14,684 nt of DNA from B8-G4 sp033720735. Lineage in GTDB: Bacteria; Bacteroidota; Bacteroidia; Chitinophagales; Saprospiraceae. The stretch is from assembly GCA_033720735.1 (NCBI GenBank), contig JAWWBX010000085.1, positions 1-14,684 on the forward strand, written 5' to 3'. Position numbers and translations under genes: made by a program. The notes beneath the pieces are model-generated. The model did not search any database, was not told the origin of the DNA, and was given only the letters and a program-made list of their open reading frames with translations. Of the stretch, positions 7,831 to 14,684 are shown one piece after another. Position 1 is the first letter of the stretch, and each line of letters starts with the position of its first letter.

Positions 7831-8936
7831 GCTGACAGCGAGGTTTTGTCTTTCAACTGCTTGCGGCATTGCTTCCAGAAAGCAAAGAATGAACGGTACT
7901 CGCCATGCACGTCAAACATCCATTCTCTCGGCTCCTCCTTTCCACGATAGTGACGGGTGGTGGGATGCTCCTTGAAGAGGATGCGTTCAGGCTGATACAG
8001 CCTGACAAAGTCGGCGAAATCCCCTGTGAAAACCTGCATGCCGGGAATATTGGCGCTGAGTTGCAACACGAAATCCAGCACCTTCTGAGAAACCGGATAG
8101 CGCCTGAAATGCGATGGCTCAAGCAGCAGGATCCGGTTGGCATCCATGCCCGCGTGCCAATGCGGATCGAGCTGGTAGCTGTTGTACAAGAGCGTGGGTT
8201 TGGCCGGGTCGATGCCGACAGGGTCCGCATCAGGCAAAGTGGTGATCAACTCAGGGTTTGTGATCGGGCGCAACACCGCCGGAATATCGTCTGGCGGCAA
8301 TGAAGCATACGGCACATCCAGAAAGGTGCCCTGCTGGTCGGTGCGGCAGTACTTGTTGATGTTTTCCTGGTTGGCCACGTACTTGCGTCGACTGTTGGTG
8401 CCCGCGACCCATTGCCAGCTCAGGGCATTGCTGGCCCAGTCACCGTCCAGTAGATGAAAGTACATCCAGCGGGCAGGCAGGTTCCAGTGGCAGCGACCGA
8501 TATTGCACGCGATCGACGCAACGTACATCCGCATATGATTGTGCATGTAGCCGGTATCGTACCATGTCCGGATGACGTCGTCCACGGCCCGGATGCCGGT
8601 CGACGCTTCGACCACAGCCGCAGGCACACCAGTATGTTCGACCAGCGTCTGGGGTGAGCGCAAATCCTGGTCGATCTCATCCCCGCGCACCATCCATATC
8701 TGCTGCCAATAGTCGCGCCAGGCGAGCTCCTGAAGGAATTTCTCAATGCGCCGCTGATGGAAACCGCGCCCGAGGATATGTTGCATCACCTGCCTGGTCG
8801 TGAGTACGCCACGCGAGATGTATGGAGAAAGACGCGTGACCGCTCCATCCAGATAATTGCGTGTACGGCCGTAGGCCACCGGGTCAATGTCATCCAGACG
8901 GGATCTGATCTGTCCGTATTCCGTGGGAAAGCTCAT
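7827..8936 (-). CDS. Cryptochrome/photolyase-like FAD protein with C-terminal antenna-like domain
   Basis: A 369-residue protein starting at ATG 8936 (MSFPTEYGQI). The open frame extends upstream to 9113, but that extension is low-complexity, overlaps the flavin reductase gene and contains no family signal. Residues 15 to about 200 are a photolyase FAD-binding domain: TRLSPYISRGVL (34-45), ELAWRDYWQQIW (70-81), TGYMHNHMRMYVAS (128-141) and DGDWASNALSWQWVAG (164-179). The usual N-terminal photolyase alpha/beta domain is absent. Instead residues of about 247-360 form an alpha/beta-like domain. LLYNSYQL (249-256), RILLLEPSHFRRYP (268-281) and QKVLDF (284-289) parallel VLFPHQL, VWMVEEFLFFRQYP and QKIAF at the start of the neighbouring DPRP photolyase. 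The domain order thus seems reversed. It may be a light-driven repair enzyme or a blue-light sensor; the sequence does not decide. It overlaps the genes on both sides by four bases. Confidence 0.88.
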   Translation of the reverse strand: MSFPTEYGQIRSRLDDIDPVAYGRTRNYLDGAVTRLSPYISRGVLTTRQVMQHILGRGFHQRRIEKFLQELAWRDYWQQIWMVRGDEIDQDLRSPQTLVEHTGVPAAVVEASTGIRAVDDVIRTWYDTGYMHNHMRMYVASIACNIGRCHWNLPARWMYFHLLDGDWASNALSWQWVAGTNSRRKYVANQENINKYCRTDQQGTFLDVPYASLPPDDIPAVLRPITNPELITTLPDADPVGIDPAKPTLLYNSYQLDPHWHAGMDANRILLLEPSHFRRYPVSQKVLDFVLQLSANIPGMQVFTGDFADFVRLYQPERILFKEHPTTRHYRGKEEPREWMFDVHGEYRSFFAFWKQCRKQLKDKTSLSA

Positions 8937-9457
8937 GACAAGATCAGTCCTTGTTGAATGAGATCCTGCAACATCAGGATATGCCGGTCTGATTGCGATC
9001 GTGATCGCTCGACCTGGCAAATGAACAGACGATGGTCGCCGGCCTCCACCTGATCCTCGACTTGTAATGCCAGGTACGCCGCCGCGTCGCGCAGGACTGG
9101 ACGCCCCTCCCACTTCGCCAGCAAGCCTCGAGACTCCAGGTACGTGTATTTGTCGAAGACATGACCTGACCGATACCCCAGCACCCGGATCAGGCTTGCC
9201 TGCCGGGTTGTCAGGAGCTGGAGCACGCCGCGACCCTGCGCAGAAAACAAGGCACAGGACTTTGAGCCCGGTTCAAGGGAGACGGCATAGCATTTCGGAC
9301 GCCTGCTTATGGGCGTGACATAGGTGCAAATGTTCATGTTTGCCGCGTCACCTGAAGCGGTGGCGAGACTGTAGACCGGGGTATTCACGAGATTCCAGGG
9401 ACGGCGCATCAACGGCAGTATTCTGTCAATAAAGGAGCGGGAGACAGGAATGTTCAA
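8933..9457 (-). CDS. Flavin reductase-like FMN-binding protein, first gene of photolyase operon
   Basis: A 174-residue protein of the flavin reductase-like family (split-barrel FMN-binding fold). Supporting motifs are NLVNTPVYSLAT (22-33), NMNICTYVTPISRRPK (40-55) and the late GDHRLFICQVE (140-150). Family members reduce or bind flavin using NAD(P)H. Next to flavin-dependent photolyases, a role in supplying or reducing flavin is a reasonable inference but is not shown. The frame begins at a TTG (9457) preceded by a GAGGG stretch; an in-frame TAA lies 24 bases upstream, so the protein cannot start much earlier. The next ATG would be at residue 17 and would cut into the conserved start. The stop codon overlaps the ATG of the FAD-binding protein as ATGA (8933-8936), placing it first in the coupled operon. 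It is divergent from the LOV-phosphatase gene. Confidence 0.85.
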   Translation of the reverse strand: MNIPVSRSFIDRILPLMRRPWNLVNTPVYSLATASGDAANMNICTYVTPISRRPKCYAVSLEPGSKSCALFSAQGRGVLQLLTTRQASLIRVLGYRSGHVFDKYTYLESRGLLAKWEGRPVLRDAAAYLALQVEDQVEAGDHRLFICQVERSRSQSDRHILMLQDLIQQGLILS

Positions 9458-9541
9458 AGTGAGCCCTCGCAGAAAGAGTTAGCACGCGGGCAACGCTCTG
9501 CAGTTCGGTGTTCGTAACACTTGCACTATCTTCATCGCATG

Positions 9542-9570
9542 CAAATCTGATACGCGCGGCGATGAGCAAA
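9542..9570 (-). promoter_or_regulatory. Possible Bacteroidota-type promoter for the photolyase operon
   Basis: Read on the minus strand, TTTG (9570-9567) is followed after 17 bases by CAGATTTG (9549-9542). The second matches the Bacteroidota -7 element TAnnTTTG with one mismatch, and the first matches the -33 TTTG. It lies about 85 bases before the flavin reductase start and overlaps the start region of the divergent LOV gene, so the two genes could be controlled together. The match is weak and could be chance. No clear operator palindrome is seen in 9458-9561. Confidence 0.22.
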
Positions 9571-10758
9571 CCCGGGATGGATACGTCTCATATTCTCAGC
9601 ACCTTGCTGGAAACGGCGGCCGATAATGCGTCTGAAGGGATCTCCATCAGCAGCATGATCCTGCCCGACCAGCCCCTGGTGTATCTCAACGAAGGGTTTT
9701 GCAAACTCACCGGCTACGAGCGGGATGAAGCGCTGGGACGTAATTGCCGGTTTCTGCAAGGGACAGAGACCGATCCCCAGGCGGTGCGAAAGATCAGAGA
9801 GGCCATCAGCGGCGGCCAGTCCTGTAAAGTGACCCTGCTCAACTACCGGAAGGATGGCACGCCGTTCTGGAACCGGCTGTCGATCTCACCCATCCGGTCA
9901 AGCTCAGGCACCGTGACACATTATGTCGGTATTCAGTCTGACGTCACTGAACTGCGCAAGACCCGCGAACGGCTCGAACGCGCGAACGCCGATCTGGAGA
10001 CCTTCCGCCAGTACATTACCAAGGAACTGGAGCAGGCCCGTCTGGCCCAGGCGTTTTTGCTGCCGGCAGCACTGCCTGACAGTCCGGCAATCCGCTTTGC
10101 CAGCAAGTTTGCTCCGATGGATCAGATCGGTGGGGATTTCTATGATGTGCTGGAACTCCAGCCAGGTGTATACGGGATCCTCGTAGCCGATGTGACCGGG
10201 CATGGCATCCCTGCCGCATTGCTCACCTTCATGTCCTCGGCCACGTTCAAGAATACGGCACCTGCCTTTCTCAGTACAGCGACCACGATCAGCATGACCA
10301 ATCGGAAACTGTACCGCAAAATGCCTGACGATGCCTTTGTGACCATGTTTTACGCCATTTACGACAGCAACTCGCGGCGTCTCACCTTCACTCAGGCCGG
10401 GCATCCTCCGGCACTGTGGCTGAGGGCGGCAGATCGCGAGATCGTACCGCTTGAAACCGGTGGAACGCTGGTCGGGGTGTTTTCGGGCAATGAGGTGTCC
10501 TTCGAGGAAAGTACGGTCAACCTCGCCCCAGGTGACCGGGTGATCTTGTACACCGATGCGATCACCGAGGTGATCGAACAAACAGAGGATGGCCCGTATG
10601 ACGATTTCCGTGCTTTGCTGAGGGCGCACTGGGATCTCCCGTTAGACACGTTGTTCGAAACGGCGTTTGGCTACGGGAAGCAATACCTGGCGGGGGGCAA
10701 GTTTCCTGATGATGTCACCCTCCTCGGCTTTGAAGTCCTCGACCTACCGGCTCCGTAG
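9562..10758 (+). CDS. LOV blue-light sensor fused to SpoIIE/PP2C-type phosphatase
   Basis: A 398-residue photoreceptor from ATG 9562; the frame is open from a GTG at 9508 and another ATG lies at 9577, so the exact start is uncertain. Residues of about 12-128 are a LOV domain with the photoactive motif GRNCRFLQG, whose Cys62 forms the light-induced bond with flavin. The flavin contacts Asn94, Asn104 and Gln125 are also in place (NYRKDGTPFWN and GIQSDVT). A charged helical linker (128-165) leads to a PP2C/SpoIIE phosphatase domain: QIGGDFYDV (188-196), ADVTGHGIPAA (209-219), YTDAITE (330-336) and FPDDVTLL (381-388), which hold the metal-binding aspartates. Such RsbU-like enzymes remove phosphate from STAS-domain anti-anti-sigma factors in partner-switching pathways. 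No STAS or RsbW-type kinase gene is in the window, so the target is unknown. The gene is divergent from the photolyase operon, which suggests a shared light response. Domain calls are firm and the target is inferred. Confidence 0.93.
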   Translation: MSKPGMDTSHILSTLLETAADNASEGISISSMILPDQPLVYLNEGFCKLTGYERDEALGRNCRFLQGTETDPQAVRKIREAISGGQSCKVTLLNYRKDGTPFWNRLSISPIRSSSGTVTHYVGIQSDVTELRKTRERLERANADLETFRQYITKELEQARLAQAFLLPAALPDSPAIRFASKFAPMDQIGGDFYDVLELQPGVYGILVADVTGHGIPAALLTFMSSATFKNTAPAFLSTATTISMTNRKLYRKMPDDAFVTMFYAIYDSNSRRLTFTQAGHPPALWLRAADREIVPLETGGTLVGVFSGNEVSFEESTVNLAPGDRVILYTDAITEVIEQTEDGPYDDFRALLRAHWDLPLDTLFETAFGYGKQYLAGGKFPDDVTLLGFEVLDLPAP

Positions 10759-10780
10759 CTGCACCCGCGGCAGTTGGCCA

Positions 10781-12361
10781 TCACGACGCCTTTGATTCGA
10801 CCGCAAGGATCTCCTCGAGCGAACCGATCTCGAAGTCCGCCAGCTTTGCGTCCAGCTCTTCCTGCATCAGCGCGATCCGGGGCTTGAGGGCAGGACCCAG
10901 CAGTTCTTCAAACTGCGTGGCAATACCGTTCGTATGGCTGATAAAATGGAAAAGATCGTTGATCTCGCCCATGCTGTCCTGTAGTTCAATAAATCCGTTG
11001 ACCAGTCGGCCGGTATCTCCGGGCAGTGCAAAGGACAGGTGCTGGCAGGTATAACGCACCTTCTTGGCGAGAATGCGGGTACGGTGCAATTGCCGGATCG
11101 ACGCGGGATCGGCGGGGCCAAGTTGGGCACGCACGCGCCGAAGTTCAACGTAAGCCCCCTCGAATTCCTGCATGAGGCGGGCAAACTGGTGTTCGGTATG
11201 CACACGGCGCACCAGCCCCGACAAGCGTCGGTTCATACAAGCGGTCCAGGCCTTTTTCAGCCCGGCGTTGTAGTATTTCGGCAGGCGCACGGTCGCTTCC
11301 AGGCGCTTGCGGTCGCGCTCCAGTTCCAGAACGTGCATGAATTCCTTTTGGAGCTCGGGCGAATCAAACTGCAGGACAGGGTCTACCGAGGCGTAAATCA
11401 TATAGACATCCCAGTCACGCAGTCGACCCAATGTCCGCTGGATCTTCTTCAGGGCCCGTACCAGTAGCTGCAGTTCGACGGGACGCTTGCGGTCGTCATC
11501 GAGGACAGAGAGCATGGTCAGGAGCTGCCGGAGCGCCACCCGGCATCCATGCAGGTCCTCAACATCCTTGAACCGCAGGGTCCGCCGGTATCCCGCGTTG
11601 AACTTGCCGTAAACTTTCGTCAGGCGTTTCTGCCATTGCTTGAGGTCCTCCGCCTTCAGGGCGCGGTTGCGTTTCCAGATCTTGAGAGAGCGCAGGACGC
11701 GCTCGTACTTGGCAGCACGCGATGAGCGCAGCCAGGGCATCCGCTCACGCAAGTAACGGTCGAATTCGGGCAACAGCGCGGCATCACCACCGACCATTTC
11801 AGCTTCCAGTTCCATGAAGGCCGTTGCTCTGCTCTCCACCGCCGCCTTCACGCGGTCCAAACACAGATCGACCTGCAATGTTCCGCGATAGGTCAGGGTG
11901 TACACTTTGCGCCGGTTATGCACGGTAAACTGTGGCTGCAGGCCCAGTTCGGTAAGCGCCCGGTAGCCGGATGGCTGCTGCGTCCGGGCCTTCGCGGGCT
12001 GGTTGAGCATGAGCAGCCAGGGAGCATGACGGGTGATACGCGCGAGTGTGGCACGCCCGTATTTACCGCCCACCTCAAGTCGGTCGGCCAACGCAGCCGA
12101 GGTGTGCACCCGGATGCGCTTGAAAGTCAGTGTCTTCTTCTTGCTGGCATTGCGACGCACCCTGACCGAGCAATAATGACGCGCCAGATCGAAGGCATGG
12201 CTGTCAAAATAGGTGTCTTCGTGCGTCGCTTCCCGGGTAGCCTGTACCTTGATCCGCCCTTTCCTCGAAAGGGACGCCAGGAAGGCAGTGATTTCTTTCT
12301 TACGGGTTGAGGGGATCGCGTACTTCAATTCAATTTCCCGGAAAACTTCCGCAGAGGTCAT
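10781..12361 (-). CDS. CYTH-CHAD domain protein (triphosphate tunnel metalloenzyme family)
   Basis: A 526-residue protein with two domains. The CYTH domain (1 to about 220) starts with REIELKYAIP (8-17), carrying the E-x-E-x-K signature of the triphosphate tunnel fold, and includes basic strands such as YCSVRVRR (63-70) and KTLTFKR (76-82). Family members hydrolyse inorganic triphosphate or related substrates with a divalent metal. The CHAD domain (about 225-515) is a helical bundle rich in Lys/Arg, with DLHGCRVALRQLLTML (269-284), LGRLRDWDVY (311-320), QLHRTRILAKKVRYT (424-438) and LQDSMGEINDL (460-470). CHAD domains bind polyphosphate and can target proteins to polyphosphate granules. The combination points to a phosphate or polyphosphate role, but no substrate is proven. 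The gene lies 29 bases after the antiporter gene on the same strand. Its stop is 22 bases from the convergent LOV-phosphatase stop. Confidence 0.93.
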   Translation of the reverse strand: MTSAEVFREIELKYAIPSTRKKEITAFLASLSRKGRIKVQATREATHEDTYFDSHAFDLARHYCSVRVRRNASKKKTLTFKRIRVHTSAALADRLEVGGKYGRATLARITRHAPWLLMLNQPAKARTQQPSGYRALTELGLQPQFTVHNRRKVYTLTYRGTLQVDLCLDRVKAAVESRATAFMELEAEMVGGDAALLPEFDRYLRERMPWLRSSRAAKYERVLRSLKIWKRNRALKAEDLKQWQKRLTKVYGKFNAGYRRTLRFKDVEDLHGCRVALRQLLTMLSVLDDDRKRPVELQLLVRALKKIQRTLGRLRDWDVYMIYASVDPVLQFDSPELQKEFMHVLELERDRKRLEATVRLPKYYNAGLKKAWTACMNRRLSGLVRRVHTEHQFARLMQEFEGAYVELRRVRAQLGPADPASIRQLHRTRILAKKVRYTCQHLSFALPGDTGRLVNGFIELQDSMGEINDLFHFISHTNGIATQFEELLGPALKPRIALMQEELDAKLADFEIGSLEEILAVESKAS

Positions 12362-12390
12362 GCAGTAAAGATGTAAAAATCCGCAGCGCT

Positions 12391-13605
12391 TCAGGCGTCA
12401 ACGCCTCCAGACTCCGGCGGCGGCTTGTACCACATAAGCGCAAAGGTCATGACCAGGCTCGTCAGAATGATCACATACAGCAGGACGCCATTGCTGAAAC
12501 CCTGCATCTGATACGTGGCCGGGATGGCAAAGTAAAGCAGGATGCTGACCAGGCCACGTGGTGCCAGCCAGACCTCGGGCAGGATGTCTTTGCCAAGTAA
12601 CACGCGCAGGAACAGAAATCGCACCACGAAGATGACCGCCAAAACGCCCAGACTGATCAGCAGCACCTTGCCGTCCAGCAAGGAAGCCAGATCGATGGTC
12701 ATGCCGAAGATGACAAAGAAGAAGGTACGAATGACGAACGAAGCCTCCTTGGTGATCAGGTGGAACTCCTCATTGATCCTCGCGACCGGGTCCTCATCGG
12801 TGTCCCAGTTCTTGAACACCCGGAAAAATCGCTCATGATTGGCCAGAAACAATCCAAATACCAGGATGAACAACAGCGGTGACAATTGCACCAGCACACC
12901 CAGCGAATACAGCAACAGCAGCACAGCGATGAGCAGAAACAGCCGCGTATCGCGCTGGATATCCTTGAACATGAACACCAGGCCATAACAGGCGAGGATC
13001 GCCACGACAATGGTCACGACCAGGCTGATCCCAAATTCCAGGGTCGCAGTCGGGCCGCCGGACTCCAGCATGTTGATCAGGAAATAAAAGAACATGATGC
13101 CCAGGATGTCGGAAAACGAGGTCTCATAGACCAACCCTTCCTTCTTCTTGTCGTTCAATCCTTCAATACTCGGGATGAGAATGACACTCGACAGGATGCC
13201 CAGGGGAACTGCATACAACATGCTCTGCAGGAACGAAGCTCCAAACAAACCCTGGATCATGACCGCCACGCCGGCTGCCGTTCCGACCAGTGTCAGCAGC
13301 GAGATAAAAAAGGAGCGCAGGATCACTTTGATCTTGTCGCGATCGAGATGCAATTCAAGGGCCGCCTCCAGCACGATCATGATCGCTCCCAGAATGCCGA
13401 GGATCTGGAGAACCGGCATGAGATGCAACTGTTCGACGCCGGCTTTCTGGATCACCAGCTTGATGGCAATCCCCGTTCCGATCAGCATCAGGACCGACGG
13501 TACCCGAGTCTTCCGGGCAATCCGGCCATAGACAAATGAAAGGATAATGATAAACGTCGCACTGGCGATCTGGACGTAGGGATCAGTTAAATCGATGCCT
13601 TGCAT
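12391..13605 (-). CDS. Cation:proton antiporter (monovalent cation/H+ exchanger family)
   Basis: A 404-residue integral membrane protein starting at ATG 13605 (MQGIDLTDPY); the frame runs back to a TTG at 13641, whose extra residues look non-conserved. About 11-12 hydrophobic helices fill residues 10-393. Family features include RKTRVPSVLMLIGTGIA (31-47), ILGAIMIVLEAALEL (71-85), SILIPS-like residues around 138-147, TFFFVIFGMTIDL (294-306) and LAPRGLVSILLYFAIP (347-362). Where many exchangers have Asn-Asp or Asp-Asp at the ion site, this protein reads SFSDILG (163-169), so the acidic residue Asp166 is preceded by serine. The ion, Na+ or K+, cannot be told. The protein ends soon after the last helix, with no RCK or other regulatory tail. 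It precedes the CYTH-CHAD gene by 29 bases and the two are probably co-transcribed. Confidence 0.88.
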   Translation of the reverse strand: MQGIDLTDPYVQIASATFIIILSFVYGRIARKTRVPSVLMLIGTGIAIKLVIQKAGVEQLHLMPVLQILGILGAIMIVLEAALELHLDRDKIKVILRSFFISLLTLVGTAAGVAVMIQGLFGASFLQSMLYAVPLGILSSVILIPSIEGLNDKKKEGLVYETSFSDILGIMFFYFLINMLESGGPTATLEFGISLVVTIVVAILACYGLVFMFKDIQRDTRLFLLIAVLLLLYSLGVLVQLSPLLFILVFGLFLANHERFFRVFKNWDTDEDPVARINEEFHLITKEASFVIRTFFFVIFGMTIDLASLLDGKVLLISLGVLAVIFVVRFLFLRVLLGKDILPEVWLAPRGLVSILLYFAIPATYQMQGFSNGVLLYVIILTSLVMTFALMWYKPPPESGGVDA

Positions 13606-13694
13606 GGTCTCGTTTTCATACCTGTTTCTAACGCGGGGCAAGATATTGATAATGCACGGCGAAATACGTCATTTTGGTCGAGCACTGTGATTGA

Positions 13695-14093
13695 TCAGAC
13701 GAAGTCGTCGCTCCGGTAGTCCCATTTGGCTTTCAGGCGTTCCAGTTCCTCCAGCTCGAGCCGGTCCTCTTCACTCAGTTCCTGACCGGAAGGCAACTGT
13801 GGCGGATCCTCACGGTAGAGCCGGTGAAGCTCACGACTGATCTGCTCGTCCTCCCATTCCGGTGACAGGAAGCGAGCAAACGGGAGCCCGAAGATGGCGA
13901 TATACATCACGGCCAGGATGAGCCCGAGTACCAGGATCGGGAAGCGGATCCAGAACGCCACAAAATCATCAAACTGCAATGAGATCACCACCAGGATCAC
14001 GGAGATCGCCGCAAAGATGAAGCTGAGAATGTAGAATGCCTTCTTTGCCTGGACTTTCTGCTTGGCCTTCTTGCGGAGCTTGTCATGTTGCAT
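13695..14093 (-). CDS. Small 2TM-domain membrane protein
   Basis: A 132-residue protein of the 2TM-domain family, common in Bacteroidota. A very basic N-terminus (KLRKKAKQKVQAKK) is followed by two hydrophobic helices at about 20-38 and 48-68. A long charged tail, predicted helical or coiled (about 78-125), ends KWDYRSDDFV, the usual ending of the family. The positive N-terminus and the acidic tail both suggest cytoplasmic termini with a short external loop between the helices. The function is unknown; some relatives are linked to histidine kinases or to envelope processes, which does not help here. It lies 49 bases after the oxidoreductase gene and 89 bases before the antiporter gene on the same strand, possibly part of one transcription unit. 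Confidence 0.85.
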   Translation of the reverse strand: MQHDKLRKKAKQKVQAKKAFYILSFIFAAISVILVVISLQFDDFVAFWIRFPILVLGLILAVMYIAIFGLPFARFLSPEWEDEQISRELHRLYREDPPQLPSGQELSEEDRLELEELERLKAKWDYRSDDFV

Positions 14094-14142
14094 GAGCCGA
14101 AATTACCCAATGCACGTGGTTTCCCTGCAAAAAGCTTCCAGG

Positions 14143-14684
14143 CTAGAGGGCGACCGGTTGGCCTGTGCGGGCGCTGCGGTAAATCGCCTGGACGATCCGG
14201 ATGTCCCGCAGCCCTTCTTCTCCAGGCACCAGTACCTCCGTGCCGTTGATGATCGCCAGGGCATCATTATCCATTTGCCGGGCCTGTTGATTGTCGATCG
14301 TTTTGTTGAGCAGAGTCCCATCGCTTGCCCTCCCTCTGACCCCGGAGTAGGACTGGAACGGCCTCAGCTCATACCAGCCACTGACGCACTGGACGTGCAA
14401 GTGGTTGAGCCCCTGTCCAAAGCTGGTTTTGCCCCTGGCCACGATCCCTGCGGGGAAGTCGAGGATAAATTCCGTGGTTTCATCCACCTCGTGATAGATC
14501 TCGGGGCGCGTGGTGCTGTGCGCCGCCTGGCGCACTCTCACCGGTTCCATGCCCGTTGCGTACCGGATGCCATTGATCGGGTACACGCCCATGTCGTACA
14601 ATGCGCCACCGCCCATCTCCTTCTTCTGCTTCCAGTGGTTCGAACGCCCTTCACGATAGCCTGCCTCGGCTGTCACTTCCCTGA
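14143..14684 (-). CDS. Gfo/Idh/MocA-family oxidoreductase, C-terminal part only
   Basis: The frame is open past the right edge, so the N-terminal Rossmann NAD(P)-binding domain and the start codon lie outside the window. About 180 residues of the C-terminal alpha/beta domain are visible. GGGALYDMGVYPING (about 14651-14553 on the minus strand) is the family signature, with a glycine-rich turn and DxGxYP. The later part contains EFILDFPAGIVARGKTSF (a beta-sheet region) and the ending DIRIVQAIYRSARTGQPVAL. These enzymes oxidise or reduce sugars, inositols and related compounds with NAD(P). The substrate cannot be told from this part. The gene ends 49 bases before the 2TM-protein start. Confidence 0.88.
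   Translation of the reverse strand, partial: REVTAEAGYREGRSNHWKQKKEMGGGALYDMGVYPINGIRYATGMEPVRVRQAAHSTTRPEIYHEVDETTEFILDFPAGIVARGKTSFGQGLNHLHVQCVSGWYELRPFQSYSGVRGRASDGTLLNKTIDNQQARQMDNDALAIINGTEVLVPGEEGLRDIRIVQAIYRSARTGQPVAL

Noticed and set aside
6839..7975. A long plus-strand open frame (378 codons) across the photolyase, DUF2256 and FAD-protein genes
   Set aside because: It lies antisense to three well-supported coupled genes, shows no recognisable motif, and reads as the reverse shadow of GC-rich coding sequence.
8937..9113. N-terminal extension of the FAD-binding protein by 59 residues
   Set aside because: It is low-complexity, rich in Gly/Arg/Ser, overlaps the flavin reductase gene and lacks family similarity. 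The ATG at 8936 fits the ATGA overlap and the expected family start.
10757..10774. Weak hairpin between the convergent LOV-phosphatase and CYTH-CHAD genes
   Set aside because: The stem is about six pairs including a G-T pair and no T-run follows, so it does not support a terminator call.
12886..13539. Plus-strand open frame of 217 codons opposite the antiporter gene
   Set aside because: Its Gln/Asp/His-rich composition is the mirror of hydrophobic membrane-helix codons on the other strand.

Overview
The window looks like a stretch of chromosome from a fairly GC-rich member of the Bacteroidota, perhaps a Saprospiria/Lewinella-type bacterium. The evidence is the protein families present: a 2TM-domain protein, PKD- and CARDB-containing exported proteins, a cluster-less DPRP photolyase with its partner genes, and a CHAT/STAND/propeller protein. 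Most genes also lack a clear Shine-Dalgarno sequence. The assignment is an inference from gene content and no rRNA is present to confirm it. Ten intact or nearly intact protein genes and two genes cut by the window edges fill almost all of the sequence. I see no tRNA, rRNA, CRISPR array, insertion sequence or gene-free stretch longer than 300 bases.

Left part (1-6065). A very large plus-strand gene enters from beyond the left edge. It encodes the end of a probable CHAT protease-like domain, an nSTAND1-type P-loop NTPase, one transmembrane helix and a C-terminal beta-propeller, the layout of a self-regulated signalling or defence switch. Converging on it from the right are two minus-strand genes for exported proteins: a small CARDB lipoprotein and a 689-residue PKD-domain surface protein.

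Middle part (6209-10758). This is a light-response island and the most interesting part of the window. Four minus-strand genes follow one another from 9457 down to 6209: a flavin reductase-like protein, a FAD-binding cryptochrome/photolyase-like protein, a 46-residue DUF2256 zinc-ribbon protein, and a DPRP-type photolyase. All three junctions are 4-base ATGA stop/start overlaps, so the genes are almost certainly one translationally coupled operon. The second protein appears to have the photolyase domains in reverse order, with the FAD domain first and an antenna-like alpha/beta domain last. The DPRP photolyase lacks the cysteines that hold the iron-sulfur cluster in its best-known relatives. 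Divergent from this operon is a gene for a blue-light LOV sensor fused to a SpoIIE/PP2C-type phosphatase, which could connect light sensing to control of these genes.

Right part (10781-14684). Minus-strand genes encode a CYTH-CHAD protein (triphosphate/polyphosphate-related), a cation:proton antiporter, a small 2TM-domain membrane protein and the C-terminal part of a Gfo/Idh/MocA-family oxidoreductase that runs off the right edge. They are closely spaced but not overlapping and may be partly co-transcribed. They look like ordinary housekeeping or stress genes.
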